A stretch of 64,000 nt of DNA from Tabrizicola_A sp965284335 (GTDB lineage Bacteria > Pseudomonadota > Alphaproteobacteria > Rhodobacterales > Rhodobacteraceae), in NCBI RefSeq assembly GCF_965284335.1, contig NZ_OZ260076.1; one strand, given 5' to 3'. The stretch's first letter is position 1, and each line of letters begins with the position of its first letter. Made by a program: the position numbers and the translations under genes. Shown here one piece after another: positions 17,797 through 25,606 of the stretch. The notes beneath the pieces are model-generated. The model did no database searches, was not told the DNA's origin, and saw only the letters and a list, made by a program, of their open reading frames with translations.

Positions 17797-18678
17797 TTAG
17801 GACGCAGCATCCCCGCGCATGGCGCCGATGGCCTGTTGCAACAGCCCGTCCAGCCAAAGCCGCGCGCTGTCGATCGTGGCGACATAGCTGGTCATGGCTC
17901 CCTCTAGCCCGGGGATTTGCTGGGCAAGGCTTGGTGCCATGATGTAAAGCAGCACAGTCACCACGCCGATCAGCATTGCCAGCACAAAGCCCGACCGAAA
18001 GGCGCTTTTGGGTGTTGCATTGGGCAGGCTGTCTGACACGGCCCCCGCTTCACCCGGACGCCGTTCGTTTGCGGCGCGCAGGGTGGTGTTGATCTCGTCA
18101 ATTTCGGGCAGCATATCGCGGCGCGATTGCGGCTTGGCGGGGCTTGGCTCGATGCCCTTCATCTTGGCCAAGCGTTGCGCGACGGGGTCGGGCTGGTTGG
18201 CATCGGCTTCGTGCAGGGAGTCTTCGGCGATGGCTTGGGCCATGGCGGCGCTAAGGCCCAACTCGGATTGCGTTTCAAGCGCAGGGGCCTCGGCGCGGCG
18301 GGCCTCTGCCTCGCGTGCGGCCTCCTCGCGCAAGACCGCCAGAACGCTTTCATCCAAGGCGCGGGCCGGAGCGGCGGCTGGGGCGCTGGCCAAATCTGGC
18401 GCGGGATCTGGGGCGTCAAGATCCTCGCCAAGATCCCCGTCTTGATCATGGCCTTGCGCCTCTATCTCAGCGCTTGCCTGCATGCCCCTTGCGGGTTGGT
18501 CGGACTGGGGCGGCGCTTCGAACAAGGCCTCTTCGGCGGCCAGATCTTCGGCAACCCGAGGCGACAACTGAAACCACGCATGCCCGCAGTTTGAACATTG
18601 CACGTCACGCCCGGCGTCGGGGATGGCCGAGGCATCCACCTCATATTCTGCATCGCAATTGGGACAGACAAGGCGCAT
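17797..18678 (-). CDS. Zinc-ribbon (MJ0042-type) membrane protein
   Basis: 293 residues from ATG 18678. The N-terminus is a four-cysteine ribbon, CPNCDAEYEVDAS then CSNCGHAWF (residues 5-38). A long acidic, Ala-rich, probably disordered region follows (about 45-215), with a single hydrophobic helix near the C-terminus (about 230-250). Similar proteins in alphaproteobacteria are annotated only as zinc-ribbon domain proteins. It is divergent from ftsE across about 165 bp. Function is unknown; the layout suggests a membrane-anchored protein with a cytoplasmic metal-binding head. Confidence 0.82.
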   Translation of the reverse strand: MRLVCPNCDAEYEVDASAIPDAGRDVQCSNCGHAWFQLSPRVAEDLAAEEALFEAPPQSDQPARGMQASAEIEAQGHDQDGDLGEDLDAPDPAPDLASAPAAAPARALDESVLAVLREEAAREAEARRAEAPALETQSELGLSAAMAQAIAEDSLHEADANQPDPVAQRLAKMKGIEPSPAKPQSRRDMLPEIDEINTTLRAANERRPGEAGAVSDSLPNATPKSAFRSGFVLAMLIGVVTVLLYIMAPSLAQQIPGLEGAMTSYVATIDSARLWLDGLLQQAIGAMRGDAAS

Positions 18679-18844
18679 TGGGCACGATCCAACCACTAGA
18701 AAAAAGCATCGTGCCGATCTTGTAGCAACGATATTTGCCTTATCCAAGCCTTTGTGGGTATTTCGGGAACAGTGCGATTGAAACCGCCGCGCCCTTGGGC
18801 GAGTATCGGCGCGGTAAACAGCGTGGGTGCAAGGACAGCCGTTC

Positions 18845-19516
18845 GTGATTTCCTTTGACAATGTGGCGTATAATTACGGCGGCGGAGAGCTGTTGTCAGA
18901 CATGTCCTTGCGTCTTGCGCCGGGGTCTTTTCACTTTCTGACCGGGCCTTCGGGGGCGGGAAAGACCACATTCCTAAAGCTGTGCTATGCGGAACTGTTG
19001 CCCACCGCTGGGCATATCACCCTGTTTGACCGTGATGTGCATGGGCTGACGCGCGACGATGTCGCGCTGACGCGCCGCCGCATCGGGGTGGTGCATCAAG
19101 ATTGCCAGTTTCTGGATCATCTGAGCCTTGCTGCCAATGTTGCCTTGCCGCTGACGGTCTCGGGCCGCCATGGAGCCGAGCGGGATTTGGACGATCTTCT
19201 GGCTTGGGTTGGTCTTGATAAGCTGTCGGGCGCTTTGCCGCCCTCCTTGTCGGGCGGAGAGCGCCAGCGCGCCGCACTGGCGCGGGCCATCATCATGGGG
19301 CCGGATGTGATCTTGGCCGATGAGCCGACGGGCAATCTGGATTGGGAGATGTCGCTGCGTCTGCTGACGCTGTTGGTCGAGTTGAACAAAATGGGAAAAA
19401 CCGTGCTGGTGGCAACTCATGATCTGAACCTGATCCGGCAGGCCAAGGCGCAGGTGCCCGCGCGGGTGTTGCGCATTGCCAAGCGTCGGGTGCAGCTTGC
19501 GGGGGCCGATCTGTGA
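18845..19516 (+). CDS. ftsE: Cell division ATP-binding protein FtsE
   Basis: 223 residues. Walker A GPSGAGKTT (34-42), signature LSGGERQRAALARA (about 139), Walker B VILADEPTGNLD. A GTG start at 18845 (ISFDNVAYNYGGG) is chosen because AAGGA sits 9 bases upstream and it matches the family's N-terminus; an in-frame GTG at 18827 lacks such a site. FtsE with FtsX couples ATP hydrolysis to activation of peptidoglycan hydrolases at the division site. The stop overlaps ftsX (GTGA). Confidence 0.93.
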   Translation: MISFDNVAYNYGGGELLSDMSLRLAPGSFHFLTGPSGAGKTTFLKLCYAELLPTAGHITLFDRDVHGLTRDDVALTRRRIGVVHQDCQFLDHLSLAANVALPLTVSGRHGAERDLDDLLAWVGLDKLSGALPPSLSGGERQRAALARAIIMGPDVILADEPTGNLDWEMSLRLLTLLVELNKMGKTVLVATHDLNLIRQAKAQVPARVLRIAKRRVQLAGADL

Positions 19517-20406
19517 TCCCGTTTCTGACCCGCCTTTTGCCCTCTGAACCCGCCGATGCCGTGGTGCCGCCTTCGGGGCATACGGCGTGGCTCACCTCAT
19601 TCACCGCCGGGGCCATGACCTTTCTGGCGGTCTATGCACTGGCCTTGTCGCTGGCCTCGGGGCGGTTGGCGGACCGCTGGTCGGGCGCGTTGGAGCGCAC
19701 GGCAACGGTGCGGCTTTCGGCGCCCGAAGATCAGATCGAGTTGCAGTTGACCGCCGTTTTGAATGTTTTGGCCACCACGCCCGGCATTGAAAGCGCTCGT
19801 GCCTTGACCGAGGACGAACAGCGCGCCCTGTTGGAGCCGTGGTTCGGCCCCGATCTGCCCGTCGAGGCGCTGCCCCTGCCGCGGCTGATTGAGGTGGTCG
19901 AGGATGGCACGGGCTATGACGGCACGGGCCTGCGCCAACGATTGGCCGCCGAGGCCCCCGGGGCGATCTTGGACGATCACACGCGCTGGCGCGAGCCGAT
20001 GGCACAGGCGGCCTCGCGGTTGCGGCTGTTGGGGCTTTTGTCGATCGGGTTGATCGGGGCGGCCATGGCGGCGATGATCACGCTGGCGGCCAATGCCTCA
20101 CTGGCGGCCAATGCGCAGGTGATCAAGGTGCTGCGGCTGGTCGGTGCGCGCGATGCCTATATCGCGCGGGCTTTCGTGCGCCGCTTTACCCTGCGCGCGG
20201 CTGTGGGGGCGGCCGCGGGGGCGGCTGCGGGGGTGATTGGTGTTCTTTTGCTGCCCTCGGCCCATGCGGCGGGTGGGTTTCTGACGGGGCTTGGCTTTCA
20301 GGGGGCAGGCTGGCTTTGGCCTTTCGTGCTGCCGCCTTTGGCCGCTCTGGTGGCCTTTTTGGCCACGCGCTCTGCGGCGCTTCGCAAATTACGGGAGTTG
20401 ACCTGA
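19513..20406 (+). CDS. ftsX: Cell division protein FtsX
   Basis: 297 residues, GTG start overlapping ftsE stop. One helix near residues 25-45, a periplasmic loop (about 50-165) with the typical TTPGIESARALTEDEQRALLEPWFG segment divided around residue 90, and three C-terminal helices. It is the membrane partner of FtsE that signals to cell-wall hydrolases. plsC follows after one base, so ftsE-ftsX-plsC form an operon, an arrangement I associate with Rhodobacterales. Confidence 0.92.
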   Translation: MIPFLTRLLPSEPADAVVPPSGHTAWLTSFTAGAMTFLAVYALALSLASGRLADRWSGALERTATVRLSAPEDQIELQLTAVLNVLATTPGIESARALTEDEQRALLEPWFGPDLPVEALPLPRLIEVVEDGTGYDGTGLRQRLAAEAPGAILDDHTRWREPMAQAASRLRLLGLLSIGLIGAAMAAMITLAANASLAANAQVIKVLRLVGARDAYIARAFVRRFTLRAAVGAAAGAAAGVIGVLLLPSAHAAGGFLTGLGFQGAGWLWPFVLPPLAALVAFLATRSAALRKLRELT

Positions 20407-20407
20407 C

Positions 20408-21133
20408 ATGCTGGCCATTCGCTGGATTTTGTCGCTGATTTTTGTGGTCCAGATGTATCTGGCCATGGCGGTGCTGGCGATTGCCTTTGCCCCTTGGGCG
20501 CTGTTTTCGCGCAAAGGGGCCTATGCGGCTATGCATGCCTATTGCGCATGGGTGATCTTTACCTTGCGGATCCTGTGCGGTCTGCGCTGCGAGGTGCGCG
20601 GAACGCCCCCCACCGAAGAGGTGATCATCGCGGCCAAGCATCAAAGTTTTCTTGATATTTTGATGATCTTTCACGCTGTGCCGCATGGCAAATTCGTGAT
20701 GAAGGCTGAACTGATGTGGACGCCTTTTCTCGGCCAATATGCCCGCCGGATTGATTGCATTCCGGTCAATCGTGGCAAGCGGGGGGCCGCGATTGCCAAG
20801 ATGAAGGCCGATGTGATGGCCGGCACCGCGAACCCCGGCCAGCTGATCATCTATCCCCAAGGCACCCGTGTGGCGCCGGGGGTGTCCCGGCCTTACAAGG
20901 TGGGCACGGGGCTGCTTTATGAACAGCTTGGCCAGCCTTGTGTGCCGGTGGGCACCAATGTGGGCCTCTTTTGGCCCAAGCGCAGCATCTTGCGCAAACC
21001 GGGTTTGGCGGTGGTTGAGTTTTTGCCGCCGATTGCGCCGGGCAAGCCAATTGCCGACTTTATGGGCGAATTGGAGCAGGCGGTGGAAAGCTCATCCAAC
21101 GCGCTGATGGCAGAGGCGGGGTTTCGCGTCTAA
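20408..21133 (+). CDS. plsC: 1-acyl-sn-glycerol-3-phosphate acyltransferase
   Basis: 241 residues. An N-terminal hydrophobic helix (5-30), the catalytic HX4D motif as HQSFLD (about residue 78-83), and the second motif as PQGTR in place of the usual EGTR (about 157). It transfers an acyl chain to lysophosphatidate, making phosphatidate for membrane phospholipid. It is translated directly after ftsX. The Pro/Gln change before GTR is common in this alphaproteobacterial subgroup. Confidence 0.9.
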   Translation: MLAIRWILSLIFVVQMYLAMAVLAIAFAPWALFSRKGAYAAMHAYCAWVIFTLRILCGLRCEVRGTPPTEEVIIAAKHQSFLDILMIFHAVPHGKFVMKAELMWTPFLGQYARRIDCIPVNRGKRGAAIAKMKADVMAGTANPGQLIIYPQGTRVAPGVSRPYKVGTGLLYEQLGQPCVPVGTNVGLFWPKRSILRKPGLAVVEFLPPIAPGKPIADFMGELEQAVESSSNALMAEAGFRV

Positions 21134-21141
21134 GACCGCCC

Positions 21142-21199
21142 CTCCTCGTTCGCCTGCGGCGCTCGTCGGGGTATCCCGGCGCGGCATCCAATCGAGGAG
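21142..21199. terminator. Inverted repeat between convergent plsC and accA
   Basis: CTCCTCG (21142-21148) pairs with CGAGGAG (21193-21199), enclosing GC-rich sequence with a smaller CGCC/GGCG hairpin. It sits between the 3' ends of plsC and accA. There is no T-run; a bidirectional 3' end or an extragenic repeat are both possible. Confidence 0.35.
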
Positions 21200-21219
21200 C
21201 GGCGGAGCCGACGACGAGA

Positions 21220-22179
21220 TTACGCCGCCAACCCCTTTGATCCCATCTCCAGAAACTTTTGCCGACGGTCCTTGATGATCGCGGCGCGGCTTTTGCCGGC
21301 CATTTCGGCCAGCATCGCCTCAATCGCCTTGCCCACGGCGGCCACGGTATCGGCCCGGCCACGCTGCGCACCGCCGATGGGTTCTTTGATGATGCGGTCG
21401 ATCACGCCCAGCTTTTGCAAATCCTGCGCTGTCAGGCGCAGCGCCTCGGCGGCTTCGCGCATCTTCTCGGCGTCTTTCCACAGGATCGAGGCGCAGCCCT
21501 CGGGCGAGATCACCGAATAGACCGAATGTTCCAGCATGGCGATGCGGTTGGCCGTGGCAAAGGCAACAGCCCCGCCAGACCCGCCTTCGCCCACCACGAT
21601 GGATAGCAAAGGCACACCGATTTCCAGACATTTGGCGGTTGAACGCGCAATCGCCTCGGCCTGACCGCGCTCTTCTGCGCCCTTGCCGGGATAGGCGCCG
21701 GGCGTGTCGATCAGCGTGATGACTGGCAGGTTAAAGCGGTCGGCCAGATCCATCAGGCGCACCGCCTTGCGATAGCCCTCGGGCCGCGCCATGCCAAAGT
21801 TACGCTCGATGCGGGATTTGGTGTCATGGCCCTTTTCATGGCCGATCACCACCACCGGCATATCATTGAACCGTGCCAACCCGCCCATCACCGCATGGTC
21901 ATCGGCAAAGCTGCGATCCCCGGCCAAGGGGGTGAATTCCGAAAACAACCCTTCGATGTAATCTTTGGTATGGGGGCGGTCAGGGTGGCGGGCGACCTGA
22001 CATTTCTGCCAAGGCGTTAAGGATTTATACAGATCCTTAAGCAGGCTGTCCGACTTGCGGTCCAAAGCCTCGGTTTCTTTCGAGATGTCCATGGCCGGAT
22101 TGGCCCGCGCCAAAGCGCGCAATTCCTCGGCTTTGCCTTCAATCTCGGCGAGCGGCTTTTCGAAATCCAAGTAATTCAT
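21220..22179 (-). CDS. accA: Acetyl-CoA carboxylase carboxyltransferase subunit alpha
   Basis: 319 residues, normal size, ATG 22179 (MNYLDFEKPLAEIE). Family landmarks: KCQVARHPDRPHTKDYIEGL broken near residue 80, GHEKGHDTKSRIERNFGM near 130, LIDTPGAYPGKGAEERGQAE near 180, and GEGGSGGAVAFATAN near 225. With AccD it transfers carboxyl from biotin to acetyl-CoA, making malonyl-CoA for fatty acid synthesis. accD is not in this window, as usual for alphaproteobacteria. Confidence 0.97.
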   Translation of the reverse strand: MNYLDFEKPLAEIEGKAEELRALARANPAMDISKETEALDRKSDSLLKDLYKSLTPWQKCQVARHPDRPHTKDYIEGLFSEFTPLAGDRSFADDHAVMGGLARFNDMPVVVIGHEKGHDTKSRIERNFGMARPEGYRKAVRLMDLADRFNLPVITLIDTPGAYPGKGAEERGQAEAIARSTAKCLEIGVPLLSIVVGEGGSGGAVAFATANRIAMLEHSVYSVISPEGCASILWKDAEKMREAAEALRLTAQDLQKLGVIDRIIKEPIGGAQRGRADTVAAVGKAIEAMLAEMAGKSRAAIIKDRRQKFLEMGSKGLAA

Positions 22180-22600
22180 CGGGCACCCTTCAGACGGATC
22201 GCCCCTATATGGCCAGAAGCCACGCAAGATGCAACTCGCCCCGGCTGTCGTGGATCTTTGCCGCCTGAATTGCCGGTCTTGTCCAAGTGGATCTGCTGCA
22301 CCGCCCCCATCACAGGAAATATACCGCGCAGTCTACGCAGGGCCGGGGTCTGTCAAACGGTCTTGATTTTGGGATGCAGGTAAAGCGCCGTAGAATTGAC
22401 GCCGCCTGAAAACAGCAACGCCCCATGGCCGGTGCCACGGGGCGCGCATGTCCTCCCGAGGTTGCGGGTTCGGGCCTCCTCTCCCAGCCCCCGCGCGGGT
22501 ATTCTTTGGTGCGAACTTTGCGCAGTTGCCGCAAAGTGACGCTACGTCAACAGGTCTGCCCGTTTTGCGGGCGCTTTGTCAACGATTCCTGATCTTGGCC
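22180..22600. other. Gene-free region with several inverted repeats (possible structured RNA or promoter/terminator block)
   Basis: The only stretch over 300 bp without a gene. It separates the mcl1 stop from the accA start (both minus). Hairpins: 22420-22443 (GCCCC, A/C mismatch, TGGC paired to GCCA and GGGGC); 22515-22537 (ACTTTGCG / CGCAAAGT, perfect 8 bp, 7-base loop); 22558-22572 (GCCCG / CGGGC). On the minus strand two TTGAC boxes occur near 22575 and 22548. No tRNA, tmRNA or SRP RNA signature and no good coding frame were found. It must hold the accA promoter and mcl1 3' end; an unannotated small RNA is possible. Confidence 0.5.
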
Positions 22601-23560
22601 TCAGCCGCCCATGATTAGTTCATACTGTTTCACGATCACCTCGGCCTGTTTCATCGACGCGATGTCAATGAGCTTGCCCTTGTAGGTGGTCGCACCTTGG
22701 CCATTGGCCTTGGCCTCTTCCATCGCGGCCAAAATGGCGCGGGCGTCGGCCACTGCGGCCTCGGAGGGGGTGAAGACCTCATTGGCCAAGGCAACCTGTT
22801 TGGGGTGGATCGCCCATTTGCCGACCATGCCAAGGGTGGCGGACCGCAGAGCTTGGGCGCGGAAGCCCTCGTCATCGGAAAAATCGCCAAACGGCCCGTC
22901 GACGGGCAAGACGCCATGGGTGCGGCAGGCGGCGACGATGGCGGCCTGCGCCCAGTGCCAAGGGTCAGACCAGTGCTTCACGCCCTCGCGCAGCATGTAA
23001 TAGTTTTCCTGCGTGCCGCCGATGCCGGTGGTCTGCATCCCCATACTTGCGGCAAAATCCGCTGCACCAAGGCTCATGGCCTGCAAACGCGGCGAGGAGG
23101 CGGCGATTTCCTCGACATGGGCGATGCCGGCGGCGGATTCGATGATAACCTCGAACGAAATTGGTTTTGTCCGCCCCTTGGCGCGTTCTATGGCGGTGAC
23201 CAGCGCGTCCACGGCGTAGACATCGGCCGCGCAGCCCACTTTGGGGATCATGATTTGGTCAAGCCGCGGCCCGGCCTGTTCCAACAGGTCCACCACATCG
23301 CGATACCAATAAGGGGTATCCAGCCCGTTGATCCGCACCGAGAGGGTCTTTTTGCCCCAATCAATGCTGCTGATCGCGGCAATGATATTGGCGCGGGCGG
23401 CGTCCTTGTCAGAGGGGGCGACAGAGTCTTCCAGATCAAGGTTGATGACATCCGCCGCCGATGCCGCCATTTTCTCGAACAGTGCGGGGCGCGAGCCGGG
23501 GCCGAAGAGCTGGCAACGGTTCGGTCGAGCGGGGGGCGTGGGCTGAAGGCGAAAGCTCAT
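22601..23560 (-). CDS. mcl1: L-malyl-CoA/beta-methylmalyl-CoA lyase
   Basis: 319 residues of the CitE/HpcH family, closely matching Rhodobacter Mcl1 from memory (MSFRLQPTPPARPNRCQLFG at the start; MSLGAADFAASMGMQTTGIG and DPWHWAQAAIVAACRTHG later). Metal and substrate residues lie in NLDLEDSVAP (about 40-49) and FEVIIESAAGI (about 138). It cleaves beta-methylmalyl-CoA to glyoxylate and propionyl-CoA and condenses or cleaves malyl-CoA, a key step of the ethylmalonyl-CoA pathway for acetate assimilation. Divergent from the epimerase gene. Confidence 0.95.
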   Translation of the reverse strand: MSFRLQPTPPARPNRCQLFGPGSRPALFEKMAASAADVINLDLEDSVAPSDKDAARANIIAAISSIDWGKKTLSVRINGLDTPYWYRDVVDLLEQAGPRLDQIMIPKVGCAADVYAVDALVTAIERAKGRTKPISFEVIIESAAGIAHVEEIAASSPRLQAMSLGAADFAASMGMQTTGIGGTQENYYMLREGVKHWSDPWHWAQAAIVAACRTHGVLPVDGPFGDFSDDEGFRAQALRSATLGMVGKWAIHPKQVALANEVFTPSEAAVADARAILAAMEEAKANGQGATTYKGKLIDIASMKQAEVIVKQYELIMGG

Positions 23561-23740
23561 GGGAATTCTCTTTGTAAGGAAGTTTCGCGGTGGGTTGGCG
23601 TTTGGTTATATTGTTGCGCGTCATGCTGCAAGTGCGAATTGCAGGTGCAGCATCCGCTCATCGTCGACTTTGTCGCTCTTCGCTTGCGGTGGCCGCCCGG
23701 GCGCGCGAAGACTGGCGGCACGCCATGGATGAGCCGCCCG

Positions 23741-24703
23741 ATGATCACCGTCACGCCTGACACCTTTCCGCTCGCGCAAACCTTCACCATCTCGCGCGGG
23801 TCAAAGACCCATGCCCATGTGCTGACCGTGCGCGTCACGCGGGGGGGCGTCACCGGCTGGGGGGAATGCGTTCCCTATGCGCGCTATGGCGAAAGCCTTG
23901 AAAGTGTTGCGGCCCAAATCCGCAGCCTTCCCGCAGACATCACCCGCGCCGCGCTGCAAAGCGCCCTTGCCCCCGGCGCCGCGCGCAATGCGGTGGATTG
24001 CGCGCTGTGGGATCTTGAGGCGAAAACGACAGGCCAGCGCGTCTGGCAATTGGCGGGCTTGGCCGCACCGGGGCCAAAGGTGGTGACCTATACCCTGTCG
24101 CTGGACACGCCCGAGGCGATGCGGGCTATGGCCGCCAAACATGCCCATCGCCCGGTGTTGAAAATCAAGCTTGGCACACCGGATGACATGCCCCGGCTAG
24201 TGGCGGTGCGCCAAGGCGCGCCGAGGTCGCGGATCATCATTGACGCGAATGAGGGCTGGACGCCCGAGGTTTATTCCGAATTGGCCCCGCATCTTCTGCG
24301 CCTTGGGGTGGCTTTGGTGGAACAGCCCATGCCGGCGGGCCAAGATCACATGCTGGCCGAAATCGCCCGCCCCTTGCCGGTTTGTGCCGACGAATCTTGC
24401 TTTGATGCCGCCAGCCTGCCCGCCTTGGTGGGCAAATATGACATGGTGAACCTCAAACTCGACAAGACCGGCGGCCTGACCGAAGCGCTGCGCACCCGCG
24501 ATGCCGCCGCACGGCTTGGCTTTGGGTTGATGGTGGGTTGCATGGTGGGATCATCGCTTGCCATGGCCCCTGCGGTGCTGGTTGCGCAAACGGCGGCCGA
24601 GACAGACCTTGACGGCCCGCTCTTGCTGGCCCAAGACCGCGAAAACCCGTTGCGCTATGATGACCATGGCGTGCATCCCTCCACACCCGAGCTTTGGGGA
24701 TAA
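23741..24703 (+). CDS. Dipeptide epimerase / DgcA-like racemase (enolase superfamily)
   Basis: 320 residues. The first third is the capping domain (MITVTPDTFPLAQTFTISRG), then the barrel with KIKLG (catalytic Lys region, about 147), IIDANEGW (metal Asp, about 172), VEQPMP (metal Glu, about 200), CADESC (metal Asp, about 222) and LKLDKTGG (second Lys, about 247). This fits L-Ala-D/L-Glu epimerases and the N-acetyl-D-glutamate racemase DgcA. A dgcN-like gene is not adjacent. An in-frame ATG at 23729 is an alternative start. The stop overlaps the aminotransferase start. Confidence 0.85.
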   Translation: MITVTPDTFPLAQTFTISRGSKTHAHVLTVRVTRGGVTGWGECVPYARYGESLESVAAQIRSLPADITRAALQSALAPGAARNAVDCALWDLEAKTTGQRVWQLAGLAAPGPKVVTYTLSLDTPEAMRAMAAKHAHRPVLKIKLGTPDDMPRLVAVRQGAPRSRIIIDANEGWTPEVYSELAPHLLRLGVALVEQPMPAGQDHMLAEIARPLPVCADESCFDAASLPALVGKYDMVNLKLDKTGGLTEALRTRDAAARLGFGLMVGCMVGSSLAMAPAVLVAQTAAETDLDGPLLLAQDRENPLRYDDHGVHPSTPELWG

Positions 24704-25566
24704 TGATGACCCGCACCGTTTATGTGAATGGCGACTATCTGCCCGAGACTGAGGCCAAGGTTTCTGTCTTTGACCGGGGCTTTTTGATGGCCGATGGGGT
24801 CTATGAGGTCACAAGCGTGCTGGACGGCAAGCTGATTGACTTCGCGGGCCATTGCACCCGCCTTGCCCGGTCTTTGGGTGAGTTGGAGATGAAGAACCCC
24901 CACACCGACGCCGAATGGCTGGCCATTCACCGCGAATTGGTGGCGCGGAACGGCGTTGTGGAGGGCATGGTTTACCTACAGGTCACCCGTGGCAATCCCG
25001 GCGACCGTGACTTTGCCTATCCCACCCCCGAGGTGGCCCCGACCGTGGTTTTGTTCACGCAATCCAAGCCGGGGCTGGCCGACAATCCGGCGGCCAAGAC
25101 TGGAATGAAGGTGATTTCGATCCCCGATCTGCGCTGGGCGCGCCGCGATATCAAGACGGTGCAGCTTCTCTATCCCTCGATGGGAAAGATGGCGGCCAAA
25201 AAGGCCGGGGTGGATGATTCATGGTTTGTTGAAGAGGGCGTGGTGACCGAAGGCACCTCGAACAACACTTATATTGTCAAAGGCAACCGCATCATCACCC
25301 GCCAGCTGTCGCATGATATCTTGCACGGCATCACCCGTGCCGCCGTTCTGCGCTTTGCCGCCGAGGCCCAGATGGAGGTGGAAGAACGCCCCTTCACCAT
25401 CGCCGAGGCGCAGGCGGCGGATGAGGCGTTTATCACCAGCGCATCGGCCTTTGTGATGCCGGTGGTCGAGGTGGACGGCCACGCCGTCGGCACAGGCAAG
25501 CCCGGTGCCGTTGTGGCGCGGCTGCGGGAAATCTATCTGGACGAGATGCGCCGCGCCGCGATTTGA
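24703..25566 (+). CDS. D-amino-acid aminotransferase
   Basis: 287 residues of the fold-type IV PLP transaminases. Typical features: YVNGDYLPETEAKVSVFDRGFLMADG spread over residues 5-35, the PLP Lys in RRDIKTVQLL (about 145), and TEGTSNNTYIVKG (about 185). It swaps amino groups between D-amino acids and 2-oxo acids, such as D-alanine and D-glutamate. TAATG overlap with the epimerase suggests a joint role in D-glutamate or murein-peptide breakdown. ATG 24706 is an alternative start; branched-chain transaminase (IlvE) is less likely given the short N-terminus. Confidence 0.85.
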   Translation: MMTRTVYVNGDYLPETEAKVSVFDRGFLMADGVYEVTSVLDGKLIDFAGHCTRLARSLGELEMKNPHTDAEWLAIHRELVARNGVVEGMVYLQVTRGNPGDRDFAYPTPEVAPTVVLFTQSKPGLADNPAAKTGMKVISIPDLRWARRDIKTVQLLYPSMGKMAAKKAGVDDSWFVEEGVVTEGTSNNTYIVKGNRIITRQLSHDILHGITRAAVLRFAAEAQMEVEERPFTIAEAQAADEAFITSASAFVMPVVEVDGHAVGTGKPGAVVARLREIYLDEMRRAAI

Positions 25567-25606
25567 CCACGGCTGTTCACAGCGCTGCCGCGCCACTTTG
25601 GCGCGG

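Noticed and set aside
22380..22560. 6S RNA, tmRNA or SRP RNA in the gap between mcl1 and accA
   Set aside because: None of the conserved internal motifs was recognised, for instance the SRP GGUCAGG/GGAAG loop, a tmRNA-type tRNA domain, or a convincing 6S closing stem. Listed only as a structured region.
22697..23728. Apparent N-terminal extension of the epimerase gene across mcl1
   Set aside because: It runs antisense through mcl1, a clear lyase. The epimerase N-terminal pattern starts at 23741 (or 23729).
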